The notes beneath the pieces were generated by a model. That model saw nothing but the letters and a program-made list of their open reading frames with translations, made no database searches and was not told the DNA's origin. The position numbers and the translations under genes were made by a program. A DNA stretch of 64,000 nucleotides from an uncultured Lachnospiraceae bacterium (lineage in GTDB: Bacteria; Bacillota; Clostridia; Lachnospirales; Lachnospiraceae), in assembly GCA_902781455.1 (NCBI GenBank), contig CACZJF010000005.1, positions 1-64,000 on the forward strand, in the 5' to 3' direction. Shown here piece after piece: positions 36,662 through 44,379 of the stretch (position 1 is the first letter of the stretch; each line of letters begins with the position of its first letter).

Positions 36662-38242
36662 ATGGAAGAAGTGAAGAATCAGGCGCGGTCCCTGGCGGAC
36701 GCGGTATACAGATATGCGAGTCTGCGGCCTTCCGTATATGCGGTCATCGACAAGAAGGGCCCTCATACTTATGAACAGCTGTGGGATGAGATAACACTGT
36801 GCGCACAGCTTCTGAAGGAGCATGGTGTCGGACAGGGTGACCGTGTTGTGATGGAGTGCACGCAGGATGCGCTGTTCCTGTCGGTGAATCTGTCCTGCCA
36901 GCTGCTGCGGGCAATCTTTGTCGGCGTGGAGCGCAGGATTGCGCCCGGCCGTCTGGCAGAGATCGTCCGGCAGACAGAGCCGGCCATGCTGCTGACAGCC
37001 AGGACGGTGGAAGGACTTGGAAAAACCGGGTTGGACGCAGAAGATCCTTCCGGGGACGGAGCAGCCTGTCCGTTTACCGTCAAAGAATTTGAAGCACTTC
37101 TGAAGGAGAAGCACGCGCAGAAGAGTGAGCAGACCATCGTGGAAACAGAAGCATCTGTGCAAAGGCTCGACCCGGAAACCGTGTCTGAGATTCTCTTCTC
37201 GACCGGGACAACCGGAACGACGAAGGGTGCTGTGCTTACGAATCGTGCCAATGTCGCGAATGCCCAGAACATCATCGACGGCGTTCATATGGGCCAGGAT
37301 GCGGTGGAGCTGATTCCGCTTCCGATCAATCATGCCCACGGACTCAGAACCTCATACGCGCATCTGCTGAACGGAAGCACTGCACTGATCGTGAACGGGA
37401 TTACATTTCCCAGACTCGTCTTCGAACAGATGGAGAAGTACAGCGCCAATGCGATTGATCTGTCACCGAGCGCGGCGCAGATGCTGATGAACACTTCAGC
37501 TGACAGGCTGAAGGAAATCTCAGGCAAGATCGAGTATGTTGAGGTAGGCGCTGCCTTCCTGCCGGAATCAACCAAGCAGATGCTGAAGGAATGCTTCCCG
37601 GCCTCACGCCTGTATAATTGTTATGGTTCCTCCGAATCCGGAAGGACCTGCAATCTCGAATTCAACAAAGACGACCGTGGCTCCGGCTGCATCGGACTGC
37701 CCGTGCCGAACGCGGCATTTGCGGTGATGGACGCGGAAGGAAAACCCATGCAGTCGGACGCGGAACACACCGGACGCCTCGCGTCTGCCGGTCCCATGAA
37801 CATGTCGGGGTACTGGAAAGCGCCGGAATTGAGTGAGCAGACGCTCAGGGATGGATATGTCCTGACAGCCGATGTCTCATATATCGATAAAGATGGATAT
37901 ATCTATGTTCTCGGAAGGCAGGACGATGTAATCGTATATAAAGGCATCAAGATCTCACCTGAGGAAATCGAAGAAGCAGCGATGGGCTGCAGTATGGTCG
38001 CCGACTGTGCATGCATCCCGGAAGCGGACGAAGTTGCCGGGCAGGTGCCGAAGCTCTTCGTCGTGCCGGCAGACCGCGCGGCCTGGAGGGAAGCGGAATT
38101 GTTTGCGTACCTGAAGGAGCATGTCGATGACAACCGCATGCCGCGGACCATTGTATTGATCGATGAGATTCCGCGGACTTATAATGGAAAGGTGCTGAGG
38201 AAGGAACTGGCGAAGGGGAAGACGCAGGGCCAGGAATCCTGA
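36662..38242 (+). CDS. AMP-forming acyl/aminoacyl ligase, DltA-like (set 2)
   Basis: The 526-residue ANL-superfamily enzyme has P-loop STGTTGTTKGA (180-190), in which the usual Pro before the Lys is Thr while the Lys188 itself is kept. NCYGSSESGR is the A5 motif, ADVSYIDKDGYIYVLGRQDD the hinge, and YNGKVLRKEL carries the C-terminal catalytic Lys. It should adenylate an acid and load the carrier at 38313. It is a paralogue of 16428-17954 but diverged, with an insert around residues 120-170 (GLDAEDPSGDG). Different substrates for the two modules are likely but not shown. Confidence 0.85.
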   Translation: MEEVKNQARSLADAVYRYASLRPSVYAVIDKKGPHTYEQLWDEITLCAQLLKEHGVGQGDRVVMECTQDALFLSVNLSCQLLRAIFVGVERRIAPGRLAEIVRQTEPAMLLTARTVEGLGKTGLDAEDPSGDGAACPFTVKEFEALLKEKHAQKSEQTIVETEASVQRLDPETVSEILFSTGTTGTTKGAVLTNRANVANAQNIIDGVHMGQDAVELIPLPINHAHGLRTSYAHLLNGSTALIVNGITFPRLVFEQMEKYSANAIDLSPSAAQMLMNTSADRLKEISGKIEYVEVGAAFLPESTKQMLKECFPASRLYNCYGSSESGRTCNLEFNKDDRGSGCIGLPVPNAAFAVMDAEGKPMQSDAEHTGRLASAGPMNMSGYWKAPELSEQTLRDGYVLTADVSYIDKDGYIYVLGRQDDVIVYKGIKISPEEIEEAAMGCSMVADCACIPEADEVAGQVPKLFVVPADRAAWREAELFAYLKEHVDDNRMPRTIVLIDEIPRTYNGKVLRKELAKGKTQGQES

Positions 38243-38312
38243 AGCAGGCAGCGACAGGATAAAGCAGGAAAAAGCATAAAGAACCAGGAAGAATCAGGAA
38301 GAGGGAAAAAAC

Positions 38313-38558
38313 ATGGCAAACGAAAACGACAAGAAACAGCTGATCGAGATTCTCGAAAGTGTCCGCCCGGATGTAGATTTTCAGGAAGAAGACGCGCTGA
38401 TCGACGATGAGATTCTTTCATCCTTTGACATTATTGCTATGGTGAGTGAGATCAACGTTCAGTATGGGATTGAGATCCGCGTAGACGATCTGCTGCCGGA
38501 GAATTTTAATTCGGTTGACGCGATCCTGGAACTGATCGAGCGGATGGAAGATGAGTGA
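38313..38558 (+). CDS. Acyl carrier protein, DltC-like (set 2)
   Basis: The 81-residue acidic protein has GAGGG ahead of ATG 38313. The attachment site aligns as DDEILSSFD with Ser37 at the phosphopantetheine position; the residue before it is Ser rather than the common Asp. The remaining helices (VSEINVQYGIEI, LLPENFNSVDAI) follow the DltC pattern and resemble the set 1 carrier. It ends the set 2 gene group, with a promoter for the next gene 88 bases further on. Confidence 0.88.
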   Translation: MANENDKKQLIEILESVRPDVDFQEEDALIDDEILSSFDIIAMVSEINVQYGIEIRVDDLLPENFNSVDAILELIERMEDE

Positions 38559-38645
38559 TGATTCGGATCGTCAGGATTGATTGTATGGAAAAGGGAACGC
38601 AGTAAAAGCCAAATCATAAAATTGATAATTGTGATTATTTGATGG

Positions 38646-38674
38646 TTTACACAAATTCAGGTTTGCGTTATACT
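38646..38674 (+). promoter_or_regulatory. Promoter of the secreted-protein gene
   Basis: TTTACA (38646-38651) and TATACT (38669-38674) are 17 bases apart, a strong sigma-A match. The leader to the start codon is about 90 bases and contains GGCCG and CGGCC arms that could pair. A promoter here makes the in-frame start at 38639 impossible for this transcript and supports ATG 38771. Confidence 0.75.
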
Positions 38675-38770
38675 AAGGAGGACAACTTGTTTAAAGGCCG
38701 TGGCAGCAAAGGGAGCGCCCGGCCTGCTGCAGATACCGTTGGTAAAGCGGTATGGAGAGGAGAAGTGAGT

Positions 38771-39634
38771 ATGAAGAGTAGGAAACATGTGTTGAAGATT
38801 GCTGCGTTTTTCGCAGTAGTAGCGATGCTGCTTGGCTGCACCATCTCTACATGGGCACGTGATATCAAGAAGGGCTATCGCGTATATCCCGGTACAAGTT
38901 CCTTTAGCCTTGAGCTGAATTCGGGTGAGAGCATCTCCAAGATCAAGGTGAATAAAAAGGGCCTGAAGGTAAAGGTCAGAGCGAACAATTATTCGGAAGA
39001 CGTAATTGTAGACAAGGCGAAGAATGCGGAATACAACAAAGAGAATCCGAAGGATCCGGTAAAGGATAACAGAACAATATCTCTCAGAACTTTTTCGACC
39101 AAGCCTGGAAAGTACAAAGTGACCTTCAATATCAAGAAGGGTAAGAAAACAATTAAGAAAAAACAGAAGATTACGGTATATGTCGGACTTCCGTTAACCT
39201 CTGTCAAGTTTGCCGGAAAGACCTATAAGATCCTTGGAAAGTATCAGGGAAGCAAGTATTGGTCTCCGTTCTACTCAAGTTACGATTTTATCACGAAGAA
39301 GAGTAAGGGAAAGTTCTCTGCAAAAGCGGGTTATGGCTACAAAGTGGTCGGAATTACCTATGAGAAGTACAACGAGAAGAAAAAAGAGTATGAAACAGTG
39401 GTCTACAAGAAGGGTGCTTCTTTGCCGTTGTATAAGAGAAAGGGCGAGTCAGAGACCTATAACAGGGATTACGCAGGCACAAAACATACCTATAAGTATG
39501 CACCGGATTACAGCTATACCAGCATAGTAGTATACCTGAGGGATACTTTGGAGCCGAAGAATAATGATAATACTTCCAAGTATGTGAAAGGAACGTACGC
39601 GACTTCTGTTGGTGTAGAATTCGAAAAGTTCTAA
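38771..39634 (+). CDS. Secreted Lys-rich protein of unknown function
   Basis: The protein has about 287 residues from ATG 38771, preceded by GGAGAGGAGAAG. It has a signal sequence (residues 1-27); MLLGC could be a lipobox, or cleavage may occur after STWA. The mature part is beta-rich and strongly basic, with SFSLELNSGESISKIKV, KKGKKTIKKKQKITVYV (two consecutive strands), then repeated Lys/Tyr-rich segments. The N-terminal half resembles Ig/Big_2-like bacterial adhesion modules in rhythm, but I cannot assign a family. It has its own promoter and terminator, so it is a single-gene unit between Dlt set 2 and the ABC transporter. The basic charge would favour binding to anionic wall polymer. Confidence 0.7.
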   Translation: MKSRKHVLKIAAFFAVVAMLLGCTISTWARDIKKGYRVYPGTSSFSLELNSGESISKIKVNKKGLKVKVRANNYSEDVIVDKAKNAEYNKENPKDPVKDNRTISLRTFSTKPGKYKVTFNIKKGKKTIKKKQKITVYVGLPLTSVKFAGKTYKILGKYQGSKYWSPFYSSYDFITKKSKGKFSAKAGYGYKVVGITYEKYNEKKKEYETVVYKKGASLPLYKRKGESETYNRDYAGTKHTYKYAPDYSYTSIVVYLRDTLEPKNNDNTSKYVKGTYATSVGVEFEKF

Positions 39635-39664
39635 TGGTAATTCGCTGTTTTGCATAACAGCAGA

Positions 39665-39696
39665 AAACCGGTCGGGATTTCCCGGCCGGTTTTTTT
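39665..39696 (+). terminator. Rho-independent terminator
   Basis: AAACCGGTCGGG (39665-39676) pairs with CCCGGCCGGTTT (39681-39692) through an ATTT loop, with one T-G pair, and is followed by a run of T to 39696. It terminates the secreted-protein gene. Confidence 0.92.
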
Positions 39697-39732
39697 AAGG
39701 TGGATGGTCACCTCAGGATCCCAGTTCAGGTG

Positions 39733-39761
39733 TTGACACCTCCATCTGTGAGTGATAGAAT
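39733..39761 (+). promoter_or_regulatory. Promoter of the SsuABC-like transporter
   Basis: TTGACA (39733-39738) and TAGAAT (39756-39761) have a 17-base spacer. The -35 is consensus and the -10 matches five of six. Two palindromes follow at the start of the transcript. Confidence 0.8.
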
Positions 39762-39765
39762 TCGG

Positions 39766-39808
39766 ATAAGCAATTGCTTATAAAGTTATTACTGTTAGCT
39801 AATAGTAA
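39766..39808. promoter_or_regulatory. Two adjacent operator-like palindromes
   Basis: ATAAGCAATTGCTTAT (39766-39781) is a perfect 16-base palindrome at the expected transcription start. TTACTGTTAGCTAATAGTAA (39789-39808) is a 20-base palindrome with one mismatched pair. Their centres are 25 bases apart. Size and position fit binding of a dimeric repressor such as a MarR- or TetR-type protein. No regulator gene is adjacent. Confidence 0.6.
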
Positions 39809-39824
39809 AGGGCAGGAACTTCAG

Positions 39825-40631
39825 ATGGAAGAGAAGAAAGACCGGCGGCGGGCACTGATCACAAAGATCGTGTTCATCATAGCCATGCTCGTGCTGTGGG
39901 AGATTCTGGCGAAGGCGCATATCTTCGGCAAGCGGTCGGAGCTGGTGTTTCCGCCGCTGGAGGCAATCGGCGCGGCATTTGTAAAGAACTTTTCGACCGG
40001 ATTTGCCGGTACGAGCCTGTGGCTGTATATCCTGAATTCGATGCTGCTTCTGCTGGAAGGACTTGTGATTGGCATCGTGATTGCATTTATCTTTTCAGGA
40101 CTGAGCATGGTCAGCAAGACCATCGATACGATCTTCAATCTGTGTGTATCGATCTTTGACCTGCTCCCCGGTGTGGCGCTGCTGCCTGTGGTGATTGTGA
40201 TCTTCGGCGTGAAGCCGGGCGTCATCGTCTTTCTGGTGGTGCATGCGGTCCTCTGGCCGATGGCCAGAAATGTGCTGGATGGCTTCAAGTCGGTTCCGGA
40301 GATTTATGTCGAGTCGGGGCGTAATCTGGGCATGAACAGCGTGCAGATGCTGACGGGCATCTATGTGCCGGCTTCCGCGACTTATATTATCTCCGGCCTG
40401 AAGGTCGGCTGGGCGAGAGCCTGGCGCGGACTGCTCAGTGCTGAGATGATCTTCGGCATTGCGTCGATGCCCGGCATCGGCATGTACATCAATCAGATGC
40501 GTACGAATATGAAGAACGCGGAGATGTATGCGACGCTGATCGTCATCATCATCATCGGACTGGTGGTTCAGTACGGTATTCTGGAACCCATTGAACGCGC
40601 GACGGTGAAGAAATGGGGGCTGATGAAATGA
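39825..40631 (+). CDS. ABC transporter permease, SsuC/TauC-like
   Basis: The protein has about 268 residues from ATG 39825 (GGCAGGA ahead); TTG 39774 is in frame but lies inside the first palindrome. It has six membrane helices and the EAA loop region NVLDGFKSVPEIYVESGRNLGMN with VPASATYIISGLKVGWARAWRGLLSAEM. This identifies the nitrate/sulfonate/taurine/thiamine-precursor type permease. It pairs with the ATPase (40628) and binding protein (41537). Substrates of this class are small anions or aromatic/pyrimidine compounds; the present substrate is unknown. Confidence 0.87.
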   Translation: MEEKKDRRRALITKIVFIIAMLVLWEILAKAHIFGKRSELVFPPLEAIGAAFVKNFSTGFAGTSLWLYILNSMLLLLEGLVIGIVIAFIFSGLSMVSKTIDTIFNLCVSIFDLLPGVALLPVVIVIFGVKPGVIVFLVVHAVLWPMARNVLDGFKSVPEIYVESGRNLGMNSVQMLTGIYVPASATYIISGLKVGWARAWRGLLSAEMIFGIASMPGIGMYINQMRTNMKNAEMYATLIVIIIIGLVVQYGILEPIERATVKKWGLMK

Positions 40632-41386
40632 GTGAGACTGTACTGGAGGTCAGGCATCTGTCGAAGTCATTTTTGAACTCCGGCGGAAAAGAGACAAATG
40701 AAGTTCTGAATGACCTGAGTCTGACTGTAGAGAAAAACGAATTTCTCTGCATCCTTGGTCCGTCCGGCTGCGGCAAGACAACGATGCTGCGCTGTGTGGC
40801 GGGGTTCGAGACGTACGAGGGTGAGATTCTGACGGAGCATGGTGTGACGCATGGACCGGGCACGGACCGGATCATGGTGTTCCAGGATTTCAACCAGCTG
40901 TTTCCTTGGAAGACGGTGGAGAAGAATATCCAGTACGCGCTGAAGCTTCAGGGAATCAGGGACAAGGCAGTTCTGAAGAAGAAGTCGGACGAGGCGCTCC
41001 ACAAGGTGAAGCTGGACGGGTATCAGAATTATTATCCGTATCAGCTGAGCGGCGGAATGAAACAGAGAGTCGCCATCGCGAAAGCATTTGCCCTGAAACC
41101 GGGGATCATCCTGATGGACGAGCCCTTTGCGGCGCTGGATGCCATGACGAGAAACCGTCTGCAGAGAAAGCTTCTGGAGCTGCATTCGCAGGAGGGCTGC
41201 ACGATTCTCTTTATCACACATAACATTCTGGAGGCGATCGCGCTGGGAACACGCGTCATCGTTCTGCAGAACGGCGGGAGGATCGTGGTGGATGAGCGCA
41301 ACCCGATTCCCAGACCCGTCACACCGGATTCGCCGGGATATGGCGCATTCTGGACGAAACTGCATGACGCGCTGTATGTGGAGTAA
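40628..41386 (+). CDS. ABC transporter ATP-binding protein, SsuB/TauB-like
   Basis: The protein has about 252 residues from ATG 40628, overlapping the permease stop (ATGA) with GGGGG ahead; ATG 40613 is an in-frame alternative. Walker A is GPSGCGKTT (44-52), the Q-loop FQDFNQLFPW, the signature LSGGMKQRV, Walker B IILMDEPFAALD and the switch His ITHN. The sequence order matches nitrate/sulfonate/taurine family ATPases. Confidence 0.9.
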   Translation: MSETVLEVRHLSKSFLNSGGKETNEVLNDLSLTVEKNEFLCILGPSGCGKTTMLRCVAGFETYEGEILTEHGVTHGPGTDRIMVFQDFNQLFPWKTVEKNIQYALKLQGIRDKAVLKKKSDEALHKVKLDGYQNYYPYQLSGGMKQRVAIAKAFALKPGIILMDEPFAALDAMTRNRLQRKLLELHSQEGCTILFITHNILEAIALGTRVIVLQNGGRIVVDERNPIPRPVTPDSPGYGAFWTKLHDALYVE

Positions 41387-41395
41387 AAGGTTACG

Positions 41396-41428
41396 ATTCA
41401 CAGCCGCCTGAACCGACAGGCTGTGAAT
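41396..41428 (+). terminator. Hairpin after the ATPase gene (attenuator-like)
   Basis: ATTCACAGCC (41396-41405) pairs perfectly with GGCTGTGAAT (41419-41428) across a 13-base loop. There is no T-run, so termination would be partial at best. It sits between the ATPase and binding-protein genes and may stabilise or trim the transcript. Confidence 0.5.
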
Positions 41429-41536
41429 GGTAGAAAAACAGACAATCATGCGGTACAGCTTCGGCCGGGCTGCCCGATTGATTGATATGGATTGAAGAGA
41501 ACCTGTATTTTTGACAGTGAAAAAGGGGGATTTGGC

Positions 41537-42511
41537 ATGAGAAAGACATATAAGATGCTGGCAACGGCAGCGCTTGCTGCAGCCATGACCGTAACGATGG
41601 CGGCAGGTGCATGGGCAGACGGAGCGGAGCTGAACATCACATATCAGTATGGACTGGCTTACACGCCTGCAGTGATTGCGATGGACCAGGGCCTGATCGA
41701 GGCTGCGTACAAGGAAGCAACCGGCGAGGACCTGACTGTCAACTGGACCCAGATGAATAATGGCGCTGACATCAATACAGCGTTCGCTGCCGGTGAGATT
41801 GACGCGGGCTTCCTGGCACTTGGACCGATCGTGTCCGGTATCTCGAAGGGGATCGGCTACAAGATTTTCTCCAACAGCTCAGGCCAGCCGCACAAGCTGA
41901 TGACCAATGATCCGGAAGTGAAGGAGCTGAAGGATCTGATCGGTACCGACAAGCAGATCGCGCTCGTGACCATCGGCTCCCTGCATCATGTTCTGCTGGC
42001 GATGGCACTTGACGAAGCCGGCGAGGATCCGCACGCACTCGACGCCAACCTGATCGGCATGAAGCATCCGGATGGCATGGCGGCACTTGAGAACGGACAG
42101 ATCTGCGCGCATCTGACCTCCAGCCCGTACATTCAGATGGAAGAGAAGAATGAAGATCTTCATGAGGTCGGCGACATGTCTGCTGTCTGGTCTGCGGAGA
42201 ACTCCTACATCGTCGGTGTTGCTTCCGAAGAGCTGCATGATGAGAATCCGGAGATCTACCAGGCACTGTGCGATGGCATCAAGGCCGCGATGGACTACAT
42301 CAACGAAAACCCCGAAGAGACCGCTGCATTTACCGCAGAGCTCGACGGCAACTCTGTTGAGGACGAGCTGGAATACCTGAATGACGGCAACTATGCGCCG
42401 GAAGTCAAAGGCATCGGCCGCTTCGCGAAGTTCATGGAAGAAGCACAGTTCCTCGATGGCGAAGCCCCGGCATATGAAGACATGGTTTTTGATAATGTAG
42501 TGGGTGACTGA
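41537..42511 (+). CDS. Substrate-binding protein, SsuA/NMT1-like
   Basis: The protein has about 324 residues from ATG 41537 with AAAAAGGGGG ahead. The signal peptide (about 1-27) ends AGAWA before DGAEL and has no lipobox Cys. The mature region shows the NMT1/SsuA pattern: ITYQYGLAYTPAVIAMDQGL, FAAGEIDAGFLALGP, and KQIALVTIGSLHHVLLAMAL. It binds the ligand outside for the permease/ATPase pair upstream. Lack of a lipid anchor is odd for a monoderm and is shared by LivK at 53086. Ligand not deducible. Confidence 0.85.
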   Translation: MRKTYKMLATAALAAAMTVTMAAGAWADGAELNITYQYGLAYTPAVIAMDQGLIEAAYKEATGEDLTVNWTQMNNGADINTAFAAGEIDAGFLALGPIVSGISKGIGYKIFSNSSGQPHKLMTNDPEVKELKDLIGTDKQIALVTIGSLHHVLLAMALDEAGEDPHALDANLIGMKHPDGMAALENGQICAHLTSSPYIQMEEKNEDLHEVGDMSAVWSAENSYIVGVASEELHDENPEIYQALCDGIKAAMDYINENPEETAAFTAELDGNSVEDELEYLNDGNYAPEVKGIGRFAKFMEEAQFLDGEAPAYEDMVFDNVVGD

Positions 42512-42521
42512 CAGTATCGAT

Positions 42522-42591
42522 CAGTGGAGAGTGATCCGTGAGAGATTATCTTTGAGGGATTATCCGTGGAGGACTATCCGTGAAGAAGCTG
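42522..42591 (+). repeat. Five degenerate 14-base tandem repeats
   Basis: Units CAGTGGAGAGTGAT, CCGTGAGAGATTAT, CTTTGAGGGATTAT, CCGTGGAGGACTAT and CCGTGAAGAAGCTG follow one another without gaps in the spacer after the binding-protein gene. The period is not a multiple of three and there is no open frame. Purine-rich on this strand. Confidence 0.75.
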
Positions 42592-42629
42592 TGAAGAATA
42601 GCCTTTCGACGTGGAATGATAATAATATG

Positions 42630-42670
42630 TGATATAATACAGGGAATGCCGGGACACCGGTATTCCCTGT
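42630..42670 (+). promoter_or_regulatory. Extended -10 promoter followed by a leader hairpin
   Basis: TGATATAAT (42630-42638) is an extended -10; no good -35 is seen. Directly after it, 42639-42652 pairs with 42657-42670: AGGGAATGCCGG and CCGGTATTCCCT with loop GACA, one G-T pair, 14 base pairs including the outer AC/GT. The hairpin would lie at the very 5' end of the message for 42750-44129. It could stabilise the RNA or be an operator. No T-run follows. Confidence 0.55.
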
Positions 42671-42749
42671 GTGTGTCATAAAGAATCAAATACGAAGCAT
42701 ATGTGGATTGTGGATGACAAGCCATAGGATCCACGTCAGGAGGAGCAGT

Positions 42750-44129
42750 ATGGCAGGCGAGAAGAAAACCATTCGATCCTTTGTCAGGGACACCTATAAG
42801 AATGCGACCTTGAAAAAACTTTACCCTTCCCGTTACCGTGCCGCCTGCAAGGCGCCTGTGATACCGGGGCATGTTGTGTTTCTGGAGATCCGGGAGAAGG
42901 CTCTGACGGATAACTTCAAGATGATCCGTACTGCGCTGGAGAAGTGGAACCAGAAACTGGCGGAGGAGAAGAAGGCTCCGCTGTGGGACATGTCGGTTGT
43001 CTGTATCCGTGAGGGCATGGAGAACCGTGGCCTGGTGATGAAGAACTGCCTGAAGGCGATTCCGCAGCTGGCCCAGGCGCAGTTTATCTTTGTAAATGAG
43101 GTTTCATACTTCCTTTCCTGCCTTCCGATCCGTCCTGAAACGACGGTCATACAGACATGGCATGCATGCGGCGCGTTCAAGAAGTTCGGATACAGTACGA
43201 TCGGAGCCGGGTTCGGCACGACAAAAGAAGATCTGGAAACCTATCCTGTCCATGGGAATTTTTCTTATGTGACGGTATCCGCGCCGGAAGTGACATGGGC
43301 GTACGCGGAAGCATTTCATATGGAAGACAGACTGGAACGGATTCTTCCGATCGGTGTGAGCAGGACAGATATGTTCTTCAGCCGGAAGTACCGGGAGAAG
43401 GCATGCCAGAAAACGGCATGGATTCTGCGCCGCATGGCGCCGGAGCTCTTCCTGAAGGACGAGAGTGCAGGCAGGTCCGGGGGACAGGCGGGGCATCTGT
43501 CAGCGAGAGAGATCTATTCCAGGATCGGCGATGTCTATTCGGACCGCGCGCAGGATCAGCAGCATGCGGATGATCTGTCCGTGGTTCCGGGGAAGAAAAT
43601 ACTGCTCTACGCGCCGACCTTCCGCGGATCGGTCGGGAGGGCGATGCCTCCGGAGATGCTGGACATTCCGACGATGAAGAATATGCTTGGCAAGGATTAT
43701 GTCCTGCTGATGAACAACCATCCTTTCATCAAGGCGAAGGAACGGCCGAAGATTCCTCAGAGCTGCCGCAGCTTTGCATTTGATATGACAGACCACCTCT
43801 CGATTGAAGAGCTGCTGACTGCGGCGGATATCTGTATCACGGACTATTCGTCCCTGATTTTTGAGTATTCGTTGTTTGAGCGGCCGATGGTGTTCTTCGC
43901 CTATGACATGGAGCATTATCTGGACGAGAGAGGCTTCTACTATCCGGTCAGCGAGATGATGCCCGGTCCTGTCTGCAGAACGACGCAGGAAGTGGTCGAT
44001 GTGCTGCGGGAGAAGGATGCAGCATTTGATCTTGCGCGGGTGCGGGAGTTTAAATATCGGTTTATGAGTGGCTGTGACGGCCATGCGACGGCGCGGGTTC
44101 TGAAGCTGATGGAGAAGTGTATGAAATAA
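42750..44129 (+). CDS. CDP-glycerol glycerophosphotransferase-like, copy 5
   Basis: The protein has about 459 residues from ATG 42750 (AGGAGGAG ahead). Landmarks are QTWHACGAFKKFGYS, GVSRTDMFF, YAPTFRGS, NNHPF (replacing KHHP), TDYSSLIFEYSLFERP, and RGFYYPVSEMMPGPVC. Between SRTDMFF and YAPTFRG is an extra hydrophilic insert of about 45 residues (SAGRSGGQAGH region), which the other four copies lack. It stands alone between the ABC transporter and the phosphonate operon with its own promoter. Its position makes it a candidate for transferring a CMP-activated phosphonate, a chemical analogue of CDP-glycerol. That is inference only. Confidence 0.83.
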   Translation: MAGEKKTIRSFVRDTYKNATLKKLYPSRYRAACKAPVIPGHVVFLEIREKALTDNFKMIRTALEKWNQKLAEEKKAPLWDMSVVCIREGMENRGLVMKNCLKAIPQLAQAQFIFVNEVSYFLSCLPIRPETTVIQTWHACGAFKKFGYSTIGAGFGTTKEDLETYPVHGNFSYVTVSAPEVTWAYAEAFHMEDRLERILPIGVSRTDMFFSRKYREKACQKTAWILRRMAPELFLKDESAGRSGGQAGHLSAREIYSRIGDVYSDRAQDQQHADDLSVVPGKKILLYAPTFRGSVGRAMPPEMLDIPTMKNMLGKDYVLLMNNHPFIKAKERPKIPQSCRSFAFDMTDHLSIEELLTAADICITDYSSLIFEYSLFERPMVFFAYDMEHYLDERGFYYPVSEMMPGPVCRTTQEVVDVLREKDAAFDLARVREFKYRFMSGCDGHATARVLKLMEKCMK

Positions 44130-44193
44130 GGAATCCTTGCGTAGCGTCACCTGTGATGCCTGCGCGGATCCTGCGGCCATGGGTTGATTTGGG

Positions 44194-44222
44194 TTGACTT
44201 TAAAGGCCCTAGTCCATATAAT
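44194..44222 (+). promoter_or_regulatory. Promoter of the phosphonate operon
   Basis: TTGACT (44194-44199) and TATAAT (44217-44222) have a 17-base spacer, five of six and six of six matches to sigma-A consensus. The leader to ATG 44380 is about 150 bases. No repressor site was obvious. Confidence 0.85.
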
Positions 44223-44379
44223 CTTTCTGTTAAAAATTTGTTATACAATAAGGAACGCGAAGCTTCCCGGGTAAGAGGGGAATCATTGCTTCTTCTGTTG
44301 TATGAACGGAAAGTGCATTGGAATTCAAGTCAGAAGAAACACAGGATGCAGATGTATCCGGGAAGGTGTGGAAATCAAT

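Noticed and set aside
38639..38770. Upstream in-frame extension of the secreted protein
   Set aside because: It overlaps a strong promoter (38646-38674), and the signal sequence begins at 38771 behind a good ribosome binding site.
39762..39824. Riboswitch (for example TPP) upstream of the SsuABC-like operon
   Set aside because: The leader is only about 60 bases and consists of two palindromes; no conserved riboswitch core is visible.
42522..42591. 14-base repeats considered as a CRISPR array or iteron origin
   Set aside because: Units are too short and contiguous for CRISPR, and no replication initiator gene is nearby.
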